Assembly: GCA_034435035.1 (NCBI GenBank)
Contig: DAOTXW010000023.1
Coordinates: forward strand, 1-64,000
Source: JAHEME01 sp034435035
GTDB lineage: Bacteria; Chloroflexota; Anaerolineae; Aggregatilineales; UBA3940
Direction of reading: 5' to 3'
DNA: 64,000 nucleotides
The stretch's first letter is position 1; the number at the start of each line of letters is the position of its first letter. Made by a program: the position numbers and the translations under genes. This document shows, piece by piece, positions 45,493-54,550 of this stretch. The notes beneath the pieces are model-generated. The model saw nothing but the letters and a program-made list of their open reading frames with translations, ran no database searches and was not told where the DNA came from.

Positions 45493-47751
45493 CTACCGGA
45501 CGGTCAGTATAGCCAGCTCAACTGAATCGCCAGGTAGTGGCTGGCCCTGTGCGTTGGTAGCAGATACCCTGATCCCGCTGGTGCGATCATACCACCCGGC
45601 AACCAGCCTGTATTCGCCCGTGGGTGTTTGGGCTGGTACCTCCAGTATGATCGAATCGCTTACTACGGCGCCATCCGGCCAGAATGATGTGGGAAACAGC
45701 CCGTTTCGTGGCTCACTGTCACTCTGCGACAGCAGCTGGTTGTTCGAATCAAGCATATGCACAAACAGGGTGTAGTTAGTCAAAACGGCCTGCTTTAGCT
45801 GCCAAGAAAAATCGATAGTGACCGGTTGTCCTGGTGAGATAATCGCCTCATCAACCTGCGCTGACTTCAACACGATAGCGTCACCAAAAACCGCAAGCGG
45901 CTCACCATCCGGCGCCTCTGGCCACTGATGCGGTATAACTGCGATCTGTCCAACGGCAATGAAGGGGTCCGCTTTGCCTGATACCATGGCCATTAGAGGC
46001 TCTTTCGTCTCCAGATCAAAGAACCCGGTTATCACCATATAACTACGTGGCGCCTGCGCCTCGCTGGAGCTGGCCACAGGGATCCGCACACGGTCGCAGA
46101 AGCTAATACCTGGCTCCCAGAAGTGAGTCGGGTATGAGCCCAGACCGGGATGCGTCTCACGCTCACCGACTTTGGTGTTGCTGGCGGGGTCAATAATATG
46201 AACAAAGTAGGGATATGGTGTCTCGGTTGCCCCCTTCGACTCAAAGCAGAGTGTAACATAGGCCATCTCACCGGGGCGGACGGCGCGCGGTTCAATGCGA
46301 AAGCCAATCAGACGGATGGTATCGCCAATCGGGATATTTGCCGGTGTATCGTAACGGCTGCTCAGGTGCGCCGGATCAGTTACCCGCAGTGGGTACCGGT
46401 AAGCTGGCCATAGCACGGCAAAGGCACTGTACACTGCCAGGCTTGACATCAACACTACCGGGATCGTTGCGGCAAGCCGTGGGCGGAGCTGTGTCCACCC
46501 GATTACGCCGAGTTGTTGGGCAATGGCCGCAACAGCGTAGACCGTCAGCAGATATCGTGGTTGCGATCCATGAAGTACGCCAAAGAAGGGTACAAGCAGC
46601 TGGATCAGGTTGGCAGCAAAGGCGATGGACAGGAACCAGAACAGGCGCCTGTGACTGATCACCGGGATGAGCAATCGACGCCTGAAGAACAGCCCTATCC
46701 CGACAATCAGTAAAACGGCCATCCCGATCAGGCTGTAATTACCCCAGCGCGGTAGACCGACTGCCCCGAAGTGTGCCCAATAGCGAAAGAACCACACGAA
46801 AAGCTGATTCTCGATATCCTGCCAGGTAATCGGGGGCCGCCCGGCGATCCCGTACTGCTCAGCAGCCACGCGCGTGCCGGTGAAATCCCCGTACAGCAGC
46901 CAGTTATTCGCCAGCCACCAGCCTGCTACCAGAGTTACCAGGGCTACCAGCCAAGCCAGTTTCAGCAGCGCCAGCCGCCGCCCCGCCTGCCAATCCGGCG
47001 CAAGTACAAAGGCCAGCGGGATCAGGGCCACAGTCGCCAGAACGAAGAGCTTTGATAGAATCGCCAGGCCGGCCAATAGTCCAAGAAATGTAGCCCGCTG
47101 CCACGTAAATCCCTGAACGAGCCCCCGGCACATCACATAGAGCATGGCGCTGCCCGTCGCGAATGCCATCGCGTCATTGGCCAGCGTCGTCGCATAATTC
47201 AGCGTTCCAGGAGTCAGTGCAAGCCAGGCTGCCGCTCCCAAAGCCCACCAATCATCCTTGAAGAGCAGCCGGGCCGTCTGAAACCCGAAGTAAATGCCAA
47301 TGACCGAGCAGATCAAAGATAAAGCCCGCGCCAGATGAATGGCAAGAATATCTCCGCGCCATGGCCACCTTTCAATGCGCGGGTCATGAAAGAACAGATT
47401 GGCGTTGTCGGGGATATTGGTTAGTGGAAAACGCAGGTAGAAATCATTAACTTCCGGCTCAAGATAGTTAGTAGAAGGGATCGAGCTGGTCAGCACAGCA
47501 GCCGCAAAGTAGTACAACGGCGGCTGGTACCATTGCAGCCGCTCCGGACGGACCACAAGCTGGTTGGGGATGTTCCAGTGTGTGCGTACATAATCGACGT
47601 AGTACCAGTGGCTTCGCTCATCCAGTTTCTCAAAAGGCGGGATGACGGTCAGAAATACAGCACCCAACACCAGATGTGATGCCAGCAGAAACCCCAGAAG
47701 AGCGCGTGCTGATGGTTTGAACATGGGTGGTGGATTCCGATGTTTCTGCAA
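45493..47751 (-). CDS. Membrane glycosyltransferase-like protein (GT39/ArnT fold)
   Basis: A 752-residue integral membrane protein in the dolichyl-phosphate-mannose/ArnT fold. About eleven hydrophobic segments fill residues 15-430; FEKLDERSHWYYVDYVRTH, after the first helix, is the acidic loop that carries the catalytic aspartate/glutamate in the family (DE). The C-terminal 300 residues are two beta-rich exported domains (for example DTIRLIGFRIEPRAVRPGEM and MLDSNNQLLSQSDSE). It should transfer a sugar from a polyprenyl-phosphate donor to an external acceptor. Start TTG at 47751 is chosen since GAAGGA lies six bases upstream. It follows the nucleotidyltransferase by about 50 bases on the same strand. 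Confidence 0.87.
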   Translation of the reverse strand: MQKHRNPPPMFKPSARALLGFLLASHLVLGAVFLTVIPPFEKLDERSHWYYVDYVRTHWNIPNQLVVRPERLQWYQPPLYYFAAAVLTSSIPSTNYLEPEVNDFYLRFPLTNIPDNANLFFHDPRIERWPWRGDILAIHLARALSLICSVIGIYFGFQTARLLFKDDWWALGAAAWLALTPGTLNYATTLANDAMAFATGSAMLYVMCRGLVQGFTWQRATFLGLLAGLAILSKLFVLATVALIPLAFVLAPDWQAGRRLALLKLAWLVALVTLVAGWWLANNWLLYGDFTGTRVAAEQYGIAGRPPITWQDIENQLFVWFFRYWAHFGAVGLPRWGNYSLIGMAVLLIVGIGLFFRRRLLIPVISHRRLFWFLSIAFAANLIQLLVPFFGVLHGSQPRYLLTVYAVAAIAQQLGVIGWTQLRPRLAATIPVVLMSSLAVYSAFAVLWPAYRYPLRVTDPAHLSSRYDTPANIPIGDTIRLIGFRIEPRAVRPGEMAYVTLCFESKGATETPYPYFVHIIDPASNTKVGERETHPGLGSYPTHFWEPGISFCDRVRIPVASSSEAQAPRSYMVITGFFDLETKEPLMAMVSGKADPFIAVGQIAVIPHQWPEAPDGEPLAVFGDAIVLKSAQVDEAIISPGQPVTIDFSWQLKQAVLTNYTLFVHMLDSNNQLLSQSDSEPRNGLFPTSFWPDGAVVSDSIILEVPAQTPTGEYRLVAGWYDRTSGIRVSATNAQGQPLPGDSVELAILTVR

Positions 47752-47903
47752 AGCGCTTCCTTCAAATAGTGATGATCAAGTGGTATGCTATGGATGCGGC
47801 AGCATTGTACCATGCACATTTGTGGTCATTCAATCAGTATGAGCGCAAACTAATCATCTGACAGATGCGGTTATTCGCAGATCATTGCCTGGAGTTAACC
47901 AAG

Positions 47904-48260
47904 ATGACCCCGCAATTCATTTGGACAACCAGTGGCGACTGGGTTGCTACACGCGTCGACAACTGCATCTGGGACCTGACCCGAAATTGGGTGGCCTGGG
48001 TAGATGGCCAGGATGTGTATTCCACTGATGGCGAATGGATAGGCACGCTCAGCCGGGACTCCCGGATACTTCGACAGCGTGCTGCCATCAGAAAACCCCT
48101 GCGTACAGATATCCCGGCGCGCCCTCTGGTGCCTGATTTGCCCGGACGAGCGCCTCTTCCTCCAATGTTTGCAGAATTGCCATTTTCGACCATTGATGTT
48201 TTGGAAGAAGAGCCGGACATCTTCAAGCGGATATCGGATATGCGCCCCGACATGGATTGA
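47904..48260 (+). CDS. Small protein with 4-fold beta-flower-like repeat
   Basis: A 118-residue protein from the ATG at 47904, which has GGAG nine bases upstream; a reading from 47865 exists. The N-terminal half has several short WxxG/GxWV units (SGDWVATRV, TRNWVAWVDG, DGEWIGTL) that resemble the beta-flower fold family. The C-terminal half is proline-rich and acidic (EEEPDIFKRISDMRPDMD). It precedes the ChlI-like ATPase by 34 bases on the same strand, so the two are probably co-transcribed. No function is known for this type of protein. Confidence 0.7.
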   Translation: MTPQFIWTTSGDWVATRVDNCIWDLTRNWVAWVDGQDVYSTDGEWIGTLSRDSRILRQRAAIRKPLRTDIPARPLVPDLPGRAPLPPMFAELPFSTIDVLEEEPDIFKRISDMRPDMD

Positions 48261-48294
48261 ACATCCCCGGGCGTAGCCTTTCAGGAATTCTATA

Positions 48295-49521
48295 ATGGCG
48301 AAGCGAACGCGCCGGGCGGCGGCCCGGCCATCTCCCGACCCAGCTTCTTCTTCCGACCCTGGCCACCTGCCAGATGGTGGCGCTCCCGGGCCCTCCATGT
48401 TGATGCGGCTTCTGGAAGAGCGTACTTCCAAGCGGGTCCTGCGCGTGCCGCCGCAGGATATGGGGCTTGCTGAGCATCTGCCCTACCCTTTTATGGCGCT
48501 GGTGGGGCAGGTGGAGATGCGCACGGCACTTCTTCTATCCGTGATCAATCCGAATGTTGGCGGGGTGCTGTTGATCGGGCCGCGCGGCACCGGTAAAACA
48601 ACGGCAGCACGCGGGCTCAGTGATCTGCTCCCCATGCACGAGGAAAGCACCTGCCCGTACGGCGATATGCCCGAGGACTATGAGCTACTTGGCCCGGATG
48701 GTGTGTGCGAGGAGTGCGCAGCCAAACTCGCCGCAGGCGAACGAATCACCCGAACCGTGCCTGTCAATCTGATTGAGTTGCCGCTGAATTCGCGGATGGA
48801 GGATGTTGTCGGAGGGATCAACGAACGAATCGCCCTTCAGCAGAATCGCGTGCGCCTCGAACGTGGTATCTTGTCCCGGGCAGATCGACATATCCTGTAT
48901 GTTGATGAGGTCAACCTCCTCAGCGATGATATTGTTGATGCGATCCTGGATGCGGCTGCGCAGGGTCATTATACAGTGCGGCGGGGCCCAATGGCAGCAA
49001 CGTACCGCGCTCGTTTTGTCCTCATCGGTTCGATGAACCCCGAGGAAGGGAATCTCCGGCCCCAGATCCTGGATCGCTTCGGCCTCCGTGTACTGGTCAG
49101 CGGCCTGGAAAGCCCGACAGACAGGTTTGCGGTTTACGAGCGTGTATGCCTGTTTCGTATGAATCCACGCGCTTTTATACGCCTGTTTGACAGTGAAACT
49201 CTGGAGGCTCGCGCTGATGTGGCTGCAGCACGCCAGCTGTTGCCCTCGGTGACTCTGTCCGCGGAGGCACAGGACCTGGGGCTGCATCTTGTGCAGCAGA
49301 TGGGCATTCACTCACATCGCTCCGAATTCACCCTGTTTGAGGCATCCCGGGCCTATGCCGCCGCCGATGGCAGGACAGAGGCTGTTGCTAGCGATTTGGC
49401 CGCAGTAGCACCCATGGCGCTGCGCATGCGGCGCAGTGAGTTTATGGACAACTATTTTGAGATCCAGCGGGGGGAGGACCAGATCATCACCGACCTGCTC
49501 TCAAAGCTGGGTGCTACCTAA
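48295..49521 (+). CDS. BchI/ChlI-like AAA+ ATPase (magnesium chelatase subunit I family)
   Basis: A 408-residue AAA+ ATPase close to magnesium chelatase subunit I. Walker A: LIGPRGTGKTTAARGLSD; Walker B: LYVDEVNLLSDDIVDAILDA; sensor 1: VLIGSMNPEEGNLRPQILDR. It has the insert CPYGDMPEDYELLGP...CEEC, with four cysteines, as in several BchI/ChlI-like proteins. AGGA lies eight bases upstream of the ATG. No BchD/BchH or VWA partner is nearby, and no other bacteriochlorophyll genes are present; therefore a role in chelation of metals into tetrapyrroles is not supported by context. It may be part of a general MoxR/ChlI-type chaperone system. Confidence 0.88.
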   Translation: MAKRTRRAAARPSPDPASSSDPGHLPDGGAPGPSMLMRLLEERTSKRVLRVPPQDMGLAEHLPYPFMALVGQVEMRTALLLSVINPNVGGVLLIGPRGTGKTTAARGLSDLLPMHEESTCPYGDMPEDYELLGPDGVCEECAAKLAAGERITRTVPVNLIELPLNSRMEDVVGGINERIALQQNRVRLERGILSRADRHILYVDEVNLLSDDIVDAILDAAAQGHYTVRRGPMAATYRARFVLIGSMNPEEGNLRPQILDRFGLRVLVSGLESPTDRFAVYERVCLFRMNPRAFIRLFDSETLEARADVAAARQLLPSVTLSAEAQDLGLHLVQQMGIHSHRSEFTLFEASRAYAAADGRTEAVASDLAAVAPMALRMRRSEFMDNYFEIQRGEDQIITDLLSKLGAT

Positions 49522-49527
49522 CTCACC

Positions 49528-50181
49528 GTGAAACCCCGAGCATACTCTCAGGTTCCCCTTGTGCTGACTCTGCTGGCAATCTGGCTGGGTTTCTGGATGC
49601 CATGGATCGCCGCAGAAGCGGTCAGCTTGCGGTTGAATCCTCTTGATATGGCGGAATGGGCCACCTTCCTTCCCGCCGCACGCAATGGCCCACTTACCTG
49701 GTTCCCCGATCTGCTGCGGATGAGTTGTTCACTGGCGGCTATTGCCTTTTGTCTGGGTGCGGGGTTCTTGCAAAAGTCGTGGGCGCGATGGCTATTACGT
49801 GGCCTGGCTTTGCTGCCAGGGTTGCTCATTCTGCCACCTTATCCGGAGGTATTGCAGCTATGGGGCTCTCCGTCGTACGGTGCACGATTTGTCATTGCAG
49901 CTCTCACTCTCGGGGGTGTACCCGTTGCCACGACTCTTGACCGGTTTGATGATCGTGTCCGCTCCGGGGTATGCCTGTTGTTATCCGGGGGAGCAGTGGC
50001 GTTGGGGGTATGGAGCTTTGTAGTTCTGAGCGCCTCTTTTACAACAGGCTATGCCAGGCTGTTAAGTCCGGGAGCGGGCGCCATCCTGGCCTGGGCAGGG
50101 CAGATTGGCCTGGGCTTAGCCGCCCTTTTTCGGTTTTTGTCCCACGACGCGCAGCAAAACAATAACGGGCCAGTTGCCTGA
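49528..50181 (+). CDS. Uncharacterised membrane protein
   Basis: A 217-residue protein with about six hydrophobic segments: LVLTLLAIWLGFWMPWIAAE, SLAAIAFCLGAGFLQ, LLRGLALLPGLLILPPY, RFVIAALTLGGVPVAT, VCLLLSGGAVALGVWSFVVL and GAILAWAGQIGLGLAALFRFL. The start is GTG, six bases after the ChlI-like gene stop, so they are co-transcribed. I recognise no family. A partner role for the ATPase is possible, since AAA+ ATPase/membrane-protein pairs are common, but it is not shown. Confidence 0.75.
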   Translation: MKPRAYSQVPLVLTLLAIWLGFWMPWIAAEAVSLRLNPLDMAEWATFLPAARNGPLTWFPDLLRMSCSLAAIAFCLGAGFLQKSWARWLLRGLALLPGLLILPPYPEVLQLWGSPSYGARFVIAALTLGGVPVATTLDRFDDRVRSGVCLLLSGGAVALGVWSFVVLSASFTTGYARLLSPGAGAILAWAGQIGLGLAALFRFLSHDAQQNNNGPVA

Positions 50182-50215
50182 CCCGTGTTCAATATACCTG
50201 CGGTTGTGAGTCTGC

Positions 50216-50449
50216 CTACATCTTGGCTTCAAGATAGTCAATAGCCTGGCCGACGGTTATGATCTTCTGCGCCTCTTCATCAGAGATCTCACCGCCGAAT
50301 TCCTGTTCAAACTCCATGATGAGCTCAACAAGGTCAAGTGAGTCGGCCTCGAGATCCTCGCGAAACCGGGCATCCCGGGTCACTTTACTGGCATCAACTC
50401 CCAGCAGTTCAACGATGATGTTGCGCACACGCTCTTCTGCGCTCGCCAT
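50216..50449 (-). CDS. acpP: Acyl carrier protein
   Basis: Carries acyl chains on a phosphopantetheine in fatty acid synthesis. From the ATG at 50449 (GGAGGTGG lies just upstream) it has 77 residues, the standard length, and reads LEADSLDLVELIMEFEQEFG, in which the serine of DSL receives the cofactor. The frame is open to 50626, but the family N terminus starts at MASAEERV, so the longer reading is rejected. It is a single gene here; fatty acid synthesis genes are not in the window. Confidence 0.96.
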   Translation of the reverse strand: MASAEERVRNIIVELLGVDASKVTRDARFREDLEADSLDLVELIMEFEQEFGGEISDEEAQKIITVGQAIDYLEAKM

Positions 50450-50555
50450 GCAACCACCTCCATGATTTGAGTCCAAAGCGCGAACTAGTTTACCATGCCC
50501 GGCGCCGCCGTCCAATACTCTGGGAAGTTGACAGGCAGCAACGCCGGTTGGTAAC

Positions 50556-51629
50556 ATGTCTGCTACCCAAGCAAAGGAACACCCCCCGATGGCGAAAGTT
50601 GCGGGCAGCGGGACAGGGCAGCGCAAGGATGATCACATACGCATCAATCTTGAGGAGGACGTGCAGTTCCCGCGCCTTACCACCGGTCTGGAGCGCTACC
50701 ACTTCGTACATCAGTGCCTTCCCGAAGTTGACCTTGACGCCATCGATATATCACTCACCGTATTTGGCCGCAGGCTGAATGCCCCTCTGTTGATCTCATC
50801 AATGACTGGCGGGACTGAGCAAGCGCGGCGTCTCAACCTGATTCTCGCTGAGGCCGCACAACAGCATCGCATCGCCATGGGGCTGGGCTCTCAGCGTGCT
50901 GCCATCGAGGACCCTGATCTGGCCGATACTTTTCGCGTTCGCCACGTCGCGCCGGATGTCCTCCTGTTCGCCAATCTGGGTGCGATTCAGCTGAATTACG
51001 GCTATGGCGTCGAGCATTGCCTTCGCGCCGTCGAGATGGTAGAAGCCGATGCGCTGGTGCTGCATCTCAATGCCCTGCAGGAGGCCATCCAACCGGAGGG
51101 CGATACGCGCTGGAGTGGCATCCTCGCCCATATTGAGCAGGTTTGCCGCGCCCTTCCGGTGCCTGTTATTGTTAAGGAAGTGGGATGGGGTATCTCCGAG
51201 GCAACTGCCCGGCAACTGGTTGATGCGGGCGTTTCAGCCCTGGATGTAGCAGGCTCAGGGGGGACTTCATGGAGCGAAGTGGAGTATCACCGAGCGCCCA
51301 CCGCATTCCATGCCAGAGTCGCTCGTGCATTTGACGACTGGGGAATTCCGACGGCTGATACCCTGCAGATGGCACGCCGGGCAGCCCCAGACCTGCCCGT
51401 CTTTGCCAGTGGTGGCCTGCGAGATGGCATTGACATGGCCAAGTGCTTCGCTCTGGGCGCAACCCTGTGCGGAATGGCCGGCCCCCTGTTGCGTGCGGCA
51501 GCCGAATCGGCCGGGCACCTTGATGAAGCGGTGAAGGTGATCCTGGCTCAGCTTCGCATTGCCATGCTGTGCACAGGAGCGCCCTCACTGGTCGCCCTGC
51601 GTGATACGCCGCTGATTCGTCGTGATTGA
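50556..51629 (+). CDS. fni: Type 2 isopentenyl-diphosphate isomerase (FMN)
   Basis: Interconverts isopentenyl and dimethylallyl diphosphate with FMN and NAD(P)H. The 357-residue chain has the family landmarks: RKDDHIRINL, LISSMTGGTEQA, GLGSQRAAIEDPD, LHLNALQEAIQPEG and VAGSGGTSW. A start at 50589 is possible. It is divergent from acpP and is followed by a polyprenyl synthase 12 bases downstream, forming an isoprenoid operon. The type 2 enzyme is typical of Gram-positive bacteria, Archaea and Chloroflexi. Confidence 0.96.
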   Translation: MSATQAKEHPPMAKVAGSGTGQRKDDHIRINLEEDVQFPRLTTGLERYHFVHQCLPEVDLDAIDISLTVFGRRLNAPLLISSMTGGTEQARRLNLILAEAAQQHRIAMGLGSQRAAIEDPDLADTFRVRHVAPDVLLFANLGAIQLNYGYGVEHCLRAVEMVEADALVLHLNALQEAIQPEGDTRWSGILAHIEQVCRALPVPVIVKEVGWGISEATARQLVDAGVSALDVAGSGGTSWSEVEYHRAPTAFHARVARAFDDWGIPTADTLQMARRAAPDLPVFASGGLRDGIDMAKCFALGATLCGMAGPLLRAAAESAGHLDEAVKVILAQLRIAMLCTGAPSLVALRDTPLIRRD

Positions 51630-51641
51630 GGGATGTAGACA

Positions 51642-52667
51642 ATGGCATCTCTGGCCTGGTATTCGCAGCGTCTGCTCCCCGTCATCGAAGAAGATCTGAA
51701 GACGGCACTGCGGGCACCCAGCTCCTTTCCCACGCAGTTCTACCAGATGCTGCATTATCACATGGGATGGGTCAGCGCCGACGGGCAGCCATCCCTCGAG
51801 AATGGCGGCAAACGGATCCGCCCTCTACTGACCCTGCTGGTTGCCGAGTCGGTGTGCGGCGACTTTGAGCCAGCACGCCCGGCCGCGGCGGCGGCGGAAT
51901 TGATCCATAATTTCTCCTTGCTGCACGATGATATCCAGGATGGAAGCCCGGTTCGGCGCGGACGCCCGGTTGTGTGGAAGCTGTGGGGATCGGCGCAGGG
52001 CATCAACGCAGGCGATGCGCTATTTGCACTGGCCTTTCTATCCATCTACCGATTGTCACAGCCCAATCAGACGCCCGATCTGAATAGCGCGCTGGTACAG
52101 ATCCTGAGCGAGACCTGCCTTGAACTGACGCGAGGGCAGCACCTTGACATGCTGTTTGAGCAGCGGGAAGATGTCAGCATTGCCGACTACCTGGACATGA
52201 TCAGCGGGAAGACTGCGGCCCTGATCGCCGGAGCGGCCCGCATGGGCGCGCTTGCTGCAGGAGCAGAACCTGAGCGCGTGTCGCATTACTACGAGTTTGG
52301 GCACAATCTTGGGATGGCATTCCAGACCACGGATGATATATTAGATATCTGGGGAGCCCCATCACAAATTGGCAAACAGGCTGCAGGTGACATTCGCCAG
52401 CGCAAGAAGACTCTGCCGGTGCTTTACGGGCTGGAGAACAGCCCTCAGATGCGGGCGCTTTATCAGCACGATGCACCTTTTGCCGAAGAAGATGTGCAGC
52501 AGGTGATCGCTCTGCTGGATGAGCACGGGGCCCGGGCATTCGCTGAGAAGATCGCCGGTGACTATTCCCACGCAACGCGTGCGAGTCTGCGGGCAGCTTG
52601 TCCGCAGGGGCCAGCGGCAGAAGCGCTTGATGAGCTGGTTGGCTGGCTGCTCCAACGTGACCGATGA
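51642..52667 (+). CDS. Polyprenyl (geranylgeranyl-type) diphosphate synthase
   Basis: Trans-prenyltransferase of 341 residues that condenses IPP with allylic diphosphates. The first aspartate-rich motif is LLHDDIQDGSPVRRGRPVVW (DDIQD) and the second TTDDILDIWG. The residue five positions before the first motif is F and four before is S, a pattern associated with short- to medium-chain products (geranylgeranyl); chain length is not certain. It is in an operon with fni. The products could feed carotenoid, quinone or lipid-carrier synthesis. It ends 6 bases before the convergent hemW gene. Confidence 0.93.
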   Translation: MASLAWYSQRLLPVIEEDLKTALRAPSSFPTQFYQMLHYHMGWVSADGQPSLENGGKRIRPLLTLLVAESVCGDFEPARPAAAAAELIHNFSLLHDDIQDGSPVRRGRPVVWKLWGSAQGINAGDALFALAFLSIYRLSQPNQTPDLNSALVQILSETCLELTRGQHLDMLFEQREDVSIADYLDMISGKTAALIAGAARMGALAAGAEPERVSHYYEFGHNLGMAFQTTDDILDIWGAPSQIGKQAAGDIRQRKKTLPVLYGLENSPQMRALYQHDAPFAEEDVQQVIALLDEHGARAFAEKIAGDYSHATRASLRAACPQGPAAEALDELVGWLLQRDR

Positions 52668-52673
52668 CCCCGA

Positions 52674-53858
52674 TCAGTTCAGGTCGGGCATAAAATCGAC
52701 AAACACTCTGTTACTGATCAAATATGCACGTGGTGTGAGCTTGAGCGCCCCGTTGTCCCACACCAGCAGTTCCTTGCGCAGAAGCGCCATGATTTGAGTC
52801 CCATACACCTCAGCGAGCGTACGGCCAAAACGCCTGGCGAAAGCCATGTCCTCAACGCCTTCCTGCAGAAGTCGCAGCCCTAGAATGATGGTTTCCGCCT
52901 TCTCCATGGCGTCGCTGGGTATTTCAAAGCCCTCAACCGCTTCTGATAGAGGATATTGCATTGTATGAGGTCTGTGAATGCGGTTAAGGTAAGCACGCAC
53001 GGAGCGAATGTTCCAGTATCTGTATCCCTGTGCATAACCATGTGCGCCCGGCCCAAAACCCAGGAAAGGCAGGTTAAGCCAATACTGTCGGTTGTGACGG
53101 GACTCGTGACCGGGCTGCGCCCAGTTTGAGATCTCATAGTGGAGGTGGCCAGCGGCGGCGGCCATAGCGCAGGCGTCTTCATACATATCTGCCGCCAGAT
53201 CAGGGTCAGAAGCTGGCAGCGCACCGGCGTTCGCAAAGTGTCCGAGCATTGTCTGCGGCTCAATCGACAGGCTGTAGAGGGAGAGATGGTCAGGCTGCAA
53301 CGTCAGCACCTGGGCCAGCGTGCTCCTCCAATCCTCAAGGGATTGCCAAGGCAAACCATAAATGAGATCCACATTGATGCTGGCGATCCCGACTTTGCGC
53401 GCCATCCAATAGGCTTCGATGGCCTGCTCGTAGCTGTGGTTGCGACCCAACAGCAAGAGCTCACCTGGCTGCGCACTCTGTACCCCTATACTCAGCCGAT
53501 TGACCCCCGCTTCGTGGAAGGCAGTGAGCTTGTATCTATCTATAGTGCCTGGATTGGCCTCAAGGGTGATCTCAGCAGTGCTGTCCAGGCTAAACCCGGT
53601 CCGGCAGGCATCGATGACCTGTGCTACCTGACGTGGATGGAGGACAGATGGGGTTCCACCACCAAAGTACAGGGTGTGAGCGGCAGGCAGGTTATCGGGG
53701 GCAGCCCTCGCTACTGTAGTAATCTCCTCACAGAGGGCATCCACCAGCGGCTCGATCAAATCCTCAAGACCTACAAATGTGTTGAACGAACAGTAGGAAC
53801 AGCGGGTCTCGCAGAACGGAACATGTACATACAGGCTGATCGGCGCAGCATGAAGCAT
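52674..53858 (-). CDS. hemW: Radical SAM protein HemW-like (coproporphyrinogen III oxidase-like)
   Basis: Radical SAM protein of about 394 residues. The start ATG at 53858 gives MLHAAPISLYVHVPFCETRC; the cluster motif is C-x3-C-x2-C (CETRCSYC), followed by the HemW-type GGGTPS and LYSLSIEPQTMLG. These fit HemW, a heme chaperone family, rather than HemN. A longer frame to 53927 is rejected since family alignment starts near MLHAAPISLY. It is convergent with the polyprenyl synthase. Heme delivery would be useful for the cytochromes at 59-63 kb, but no functional link is shown. Confidence 0.92.
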   Translation of the reverse strand: MLHAAPISLYVHVPFCETRCSYCSFNTFVGLEDLIEPLVDALCEEITTVARAAPDNLPAAHTLYFGGGTPSVLHPRQVAQVIDACRTGFSLDSTAEITLEANPGTIDRYKLTAFHEAGVNRLSIGVQSAQPGELLLLGRNHSYEQAIEAYWMARKVGIASINVDLIYGLPWQSLEDWRSTLAQVLTLQPDHLSLYSLSIEPQTMLGHFANAGALPASDPDLAADMYEDACAMAAAAGHLHYEISNWAQPGHESRHNRQYWLNLPFLGFGPGAHGYAQGYRYWNIRSVRAYLNRIHRPHTMQYPLSEAVEGFEIPSDAMEKAETIILGLRLLQEGVEDMAFARRFGRTLAEVYGTQIMALLRKELLVWDNGALKLTPRAYLISNRVFVDFMPDLN

Positions 53859-54074
53859 ACCGCCAGGCTCTATCCCGCAGGTGGTGTGATCTTTGCGCGC
53901 GCGGTTTTCATCTTCACGAAAAGCCATACTCGGTTATGCTGTTCACCGGCATCAGTCCTGGCCGTTCTCTTTCAGGGCCATATGCCCGATGCCTCCCTAA
54001 ACGCAATCGCCCTGGCCGCCCTCTTGAGTTTATTGACGCAAGGGTCGCCGTGTGGTAGATTCGTGGTCGCAGAT

Positions 54075-54147
54075 GGGGGCGTGGTGTAGCGGTTAACACG
54101 CTGGCCTGTCAAGCCAGAGACCGCGGGTTCGAATCCCGTCGCTCCCG
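54075..54147 (+). tRNA. tRNA-Asp (anticodon GTC)
   Basis: The plus strand folds as a cloverleaf of 73 bases: acceptor GGGGGCG with CGCTCCC (one G-T pair), anticodon arm CTGGC-CTGTCAA-GCCAG and T arm GCGGG-TTCGAAT-CCCGT. Anticodon GTC reads aspartate; discriminator G. CCA is not encoded. A strong terminator follows. Confidence 0.96.
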
Positions 54148-54151
54148 TGCC

Positions 54152-54183
54152 GGGCACGGAAGACTGAAAAACCTTCCGTGCCC
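54152..54183 (+). terminator. Intrinsic terminator of tRNA-Asp
   Basis: A perfect 11-base stem (GGGCACGGAAG / CTTCCGTGCCC) with a ten-base loop is followed by TTTCTGTT. It starts five bases after the tRNA. Clear terminator. Confidence 0.85.
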
Positions 54184-54409
54184 TTTCTGTTGACTCTGAG
54201 GCCGCAGTTAACACCTCATTGAGGGCTGATTTGGGGATGTCGAGGATGATGCCGACGACAGGGTGCAGCGCGACTGCAATCACCCCGTCGTCGCATACAA
54301 ACACCCGGTCGACGATCTTCGCCATCAGCTGCTGCCATGCCTCTTCGGATTTATCCGTATCCGCGCATTTCTCCCCGTACGTCTCGAAGTGTAGTCCAAA
54401 GGCCGTCAA
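54170..54409 (-). pseudogene. Possible C-terminal remnant of a site-specific recombinase
   Basis: The 402-base stretch between tRNA-Asp and the HAD gene holds no intact gene. On the minus strand an open frame (54409 to 54170, reading on into the antisense of the tRNA) encodes EEAWQQLMAKIVDRVFV and DDGVIAVALHPVVGIIL, which resembles the C-terminal tail of large serine recombinases. A TGA stop lies two codons upstream of its first possible start, so no catalytic domain remains. Placement at the 3' side of a tRNA gene fits a decayed integration site. On the plus strand, a coding-like piece (about 54415-54537, LNVALELALERLPDNGERSA) is also present and unidentified. The similarity is by eye only. 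Confidence 0.35.
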
Positions 54410-54550
54410 GGCTCAATGTCGCACTGGAGCTGGCGCTGGAAAGGCTGCCGGACAATGGGGAGCGCTCCGCCCTACGGCTGATCGCCCTGGTGGAGGCGTC
54501 GCATACCACCCCGCACCGTAGCCGCCGGCCAATGTAACTAAACGGTTTCG

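Noticed and set aside
48295..49521. Bacteriochlorophyll biosynthesis region
   Set aside because: Only the ATPase resembles BchI; the dehydrogenase at 32818 is BchC-like but 15 kb away, and no bchD, bchH, reaction-centre or chlorosome genes are present.
53972..54169. Downstream half of the 145-residue minus-strand frame
   Set aside because: This part is antisense of tRNA-Asp; the translation GATGFEPAVSG is the usual artefact of reading a tRNA in reverse.
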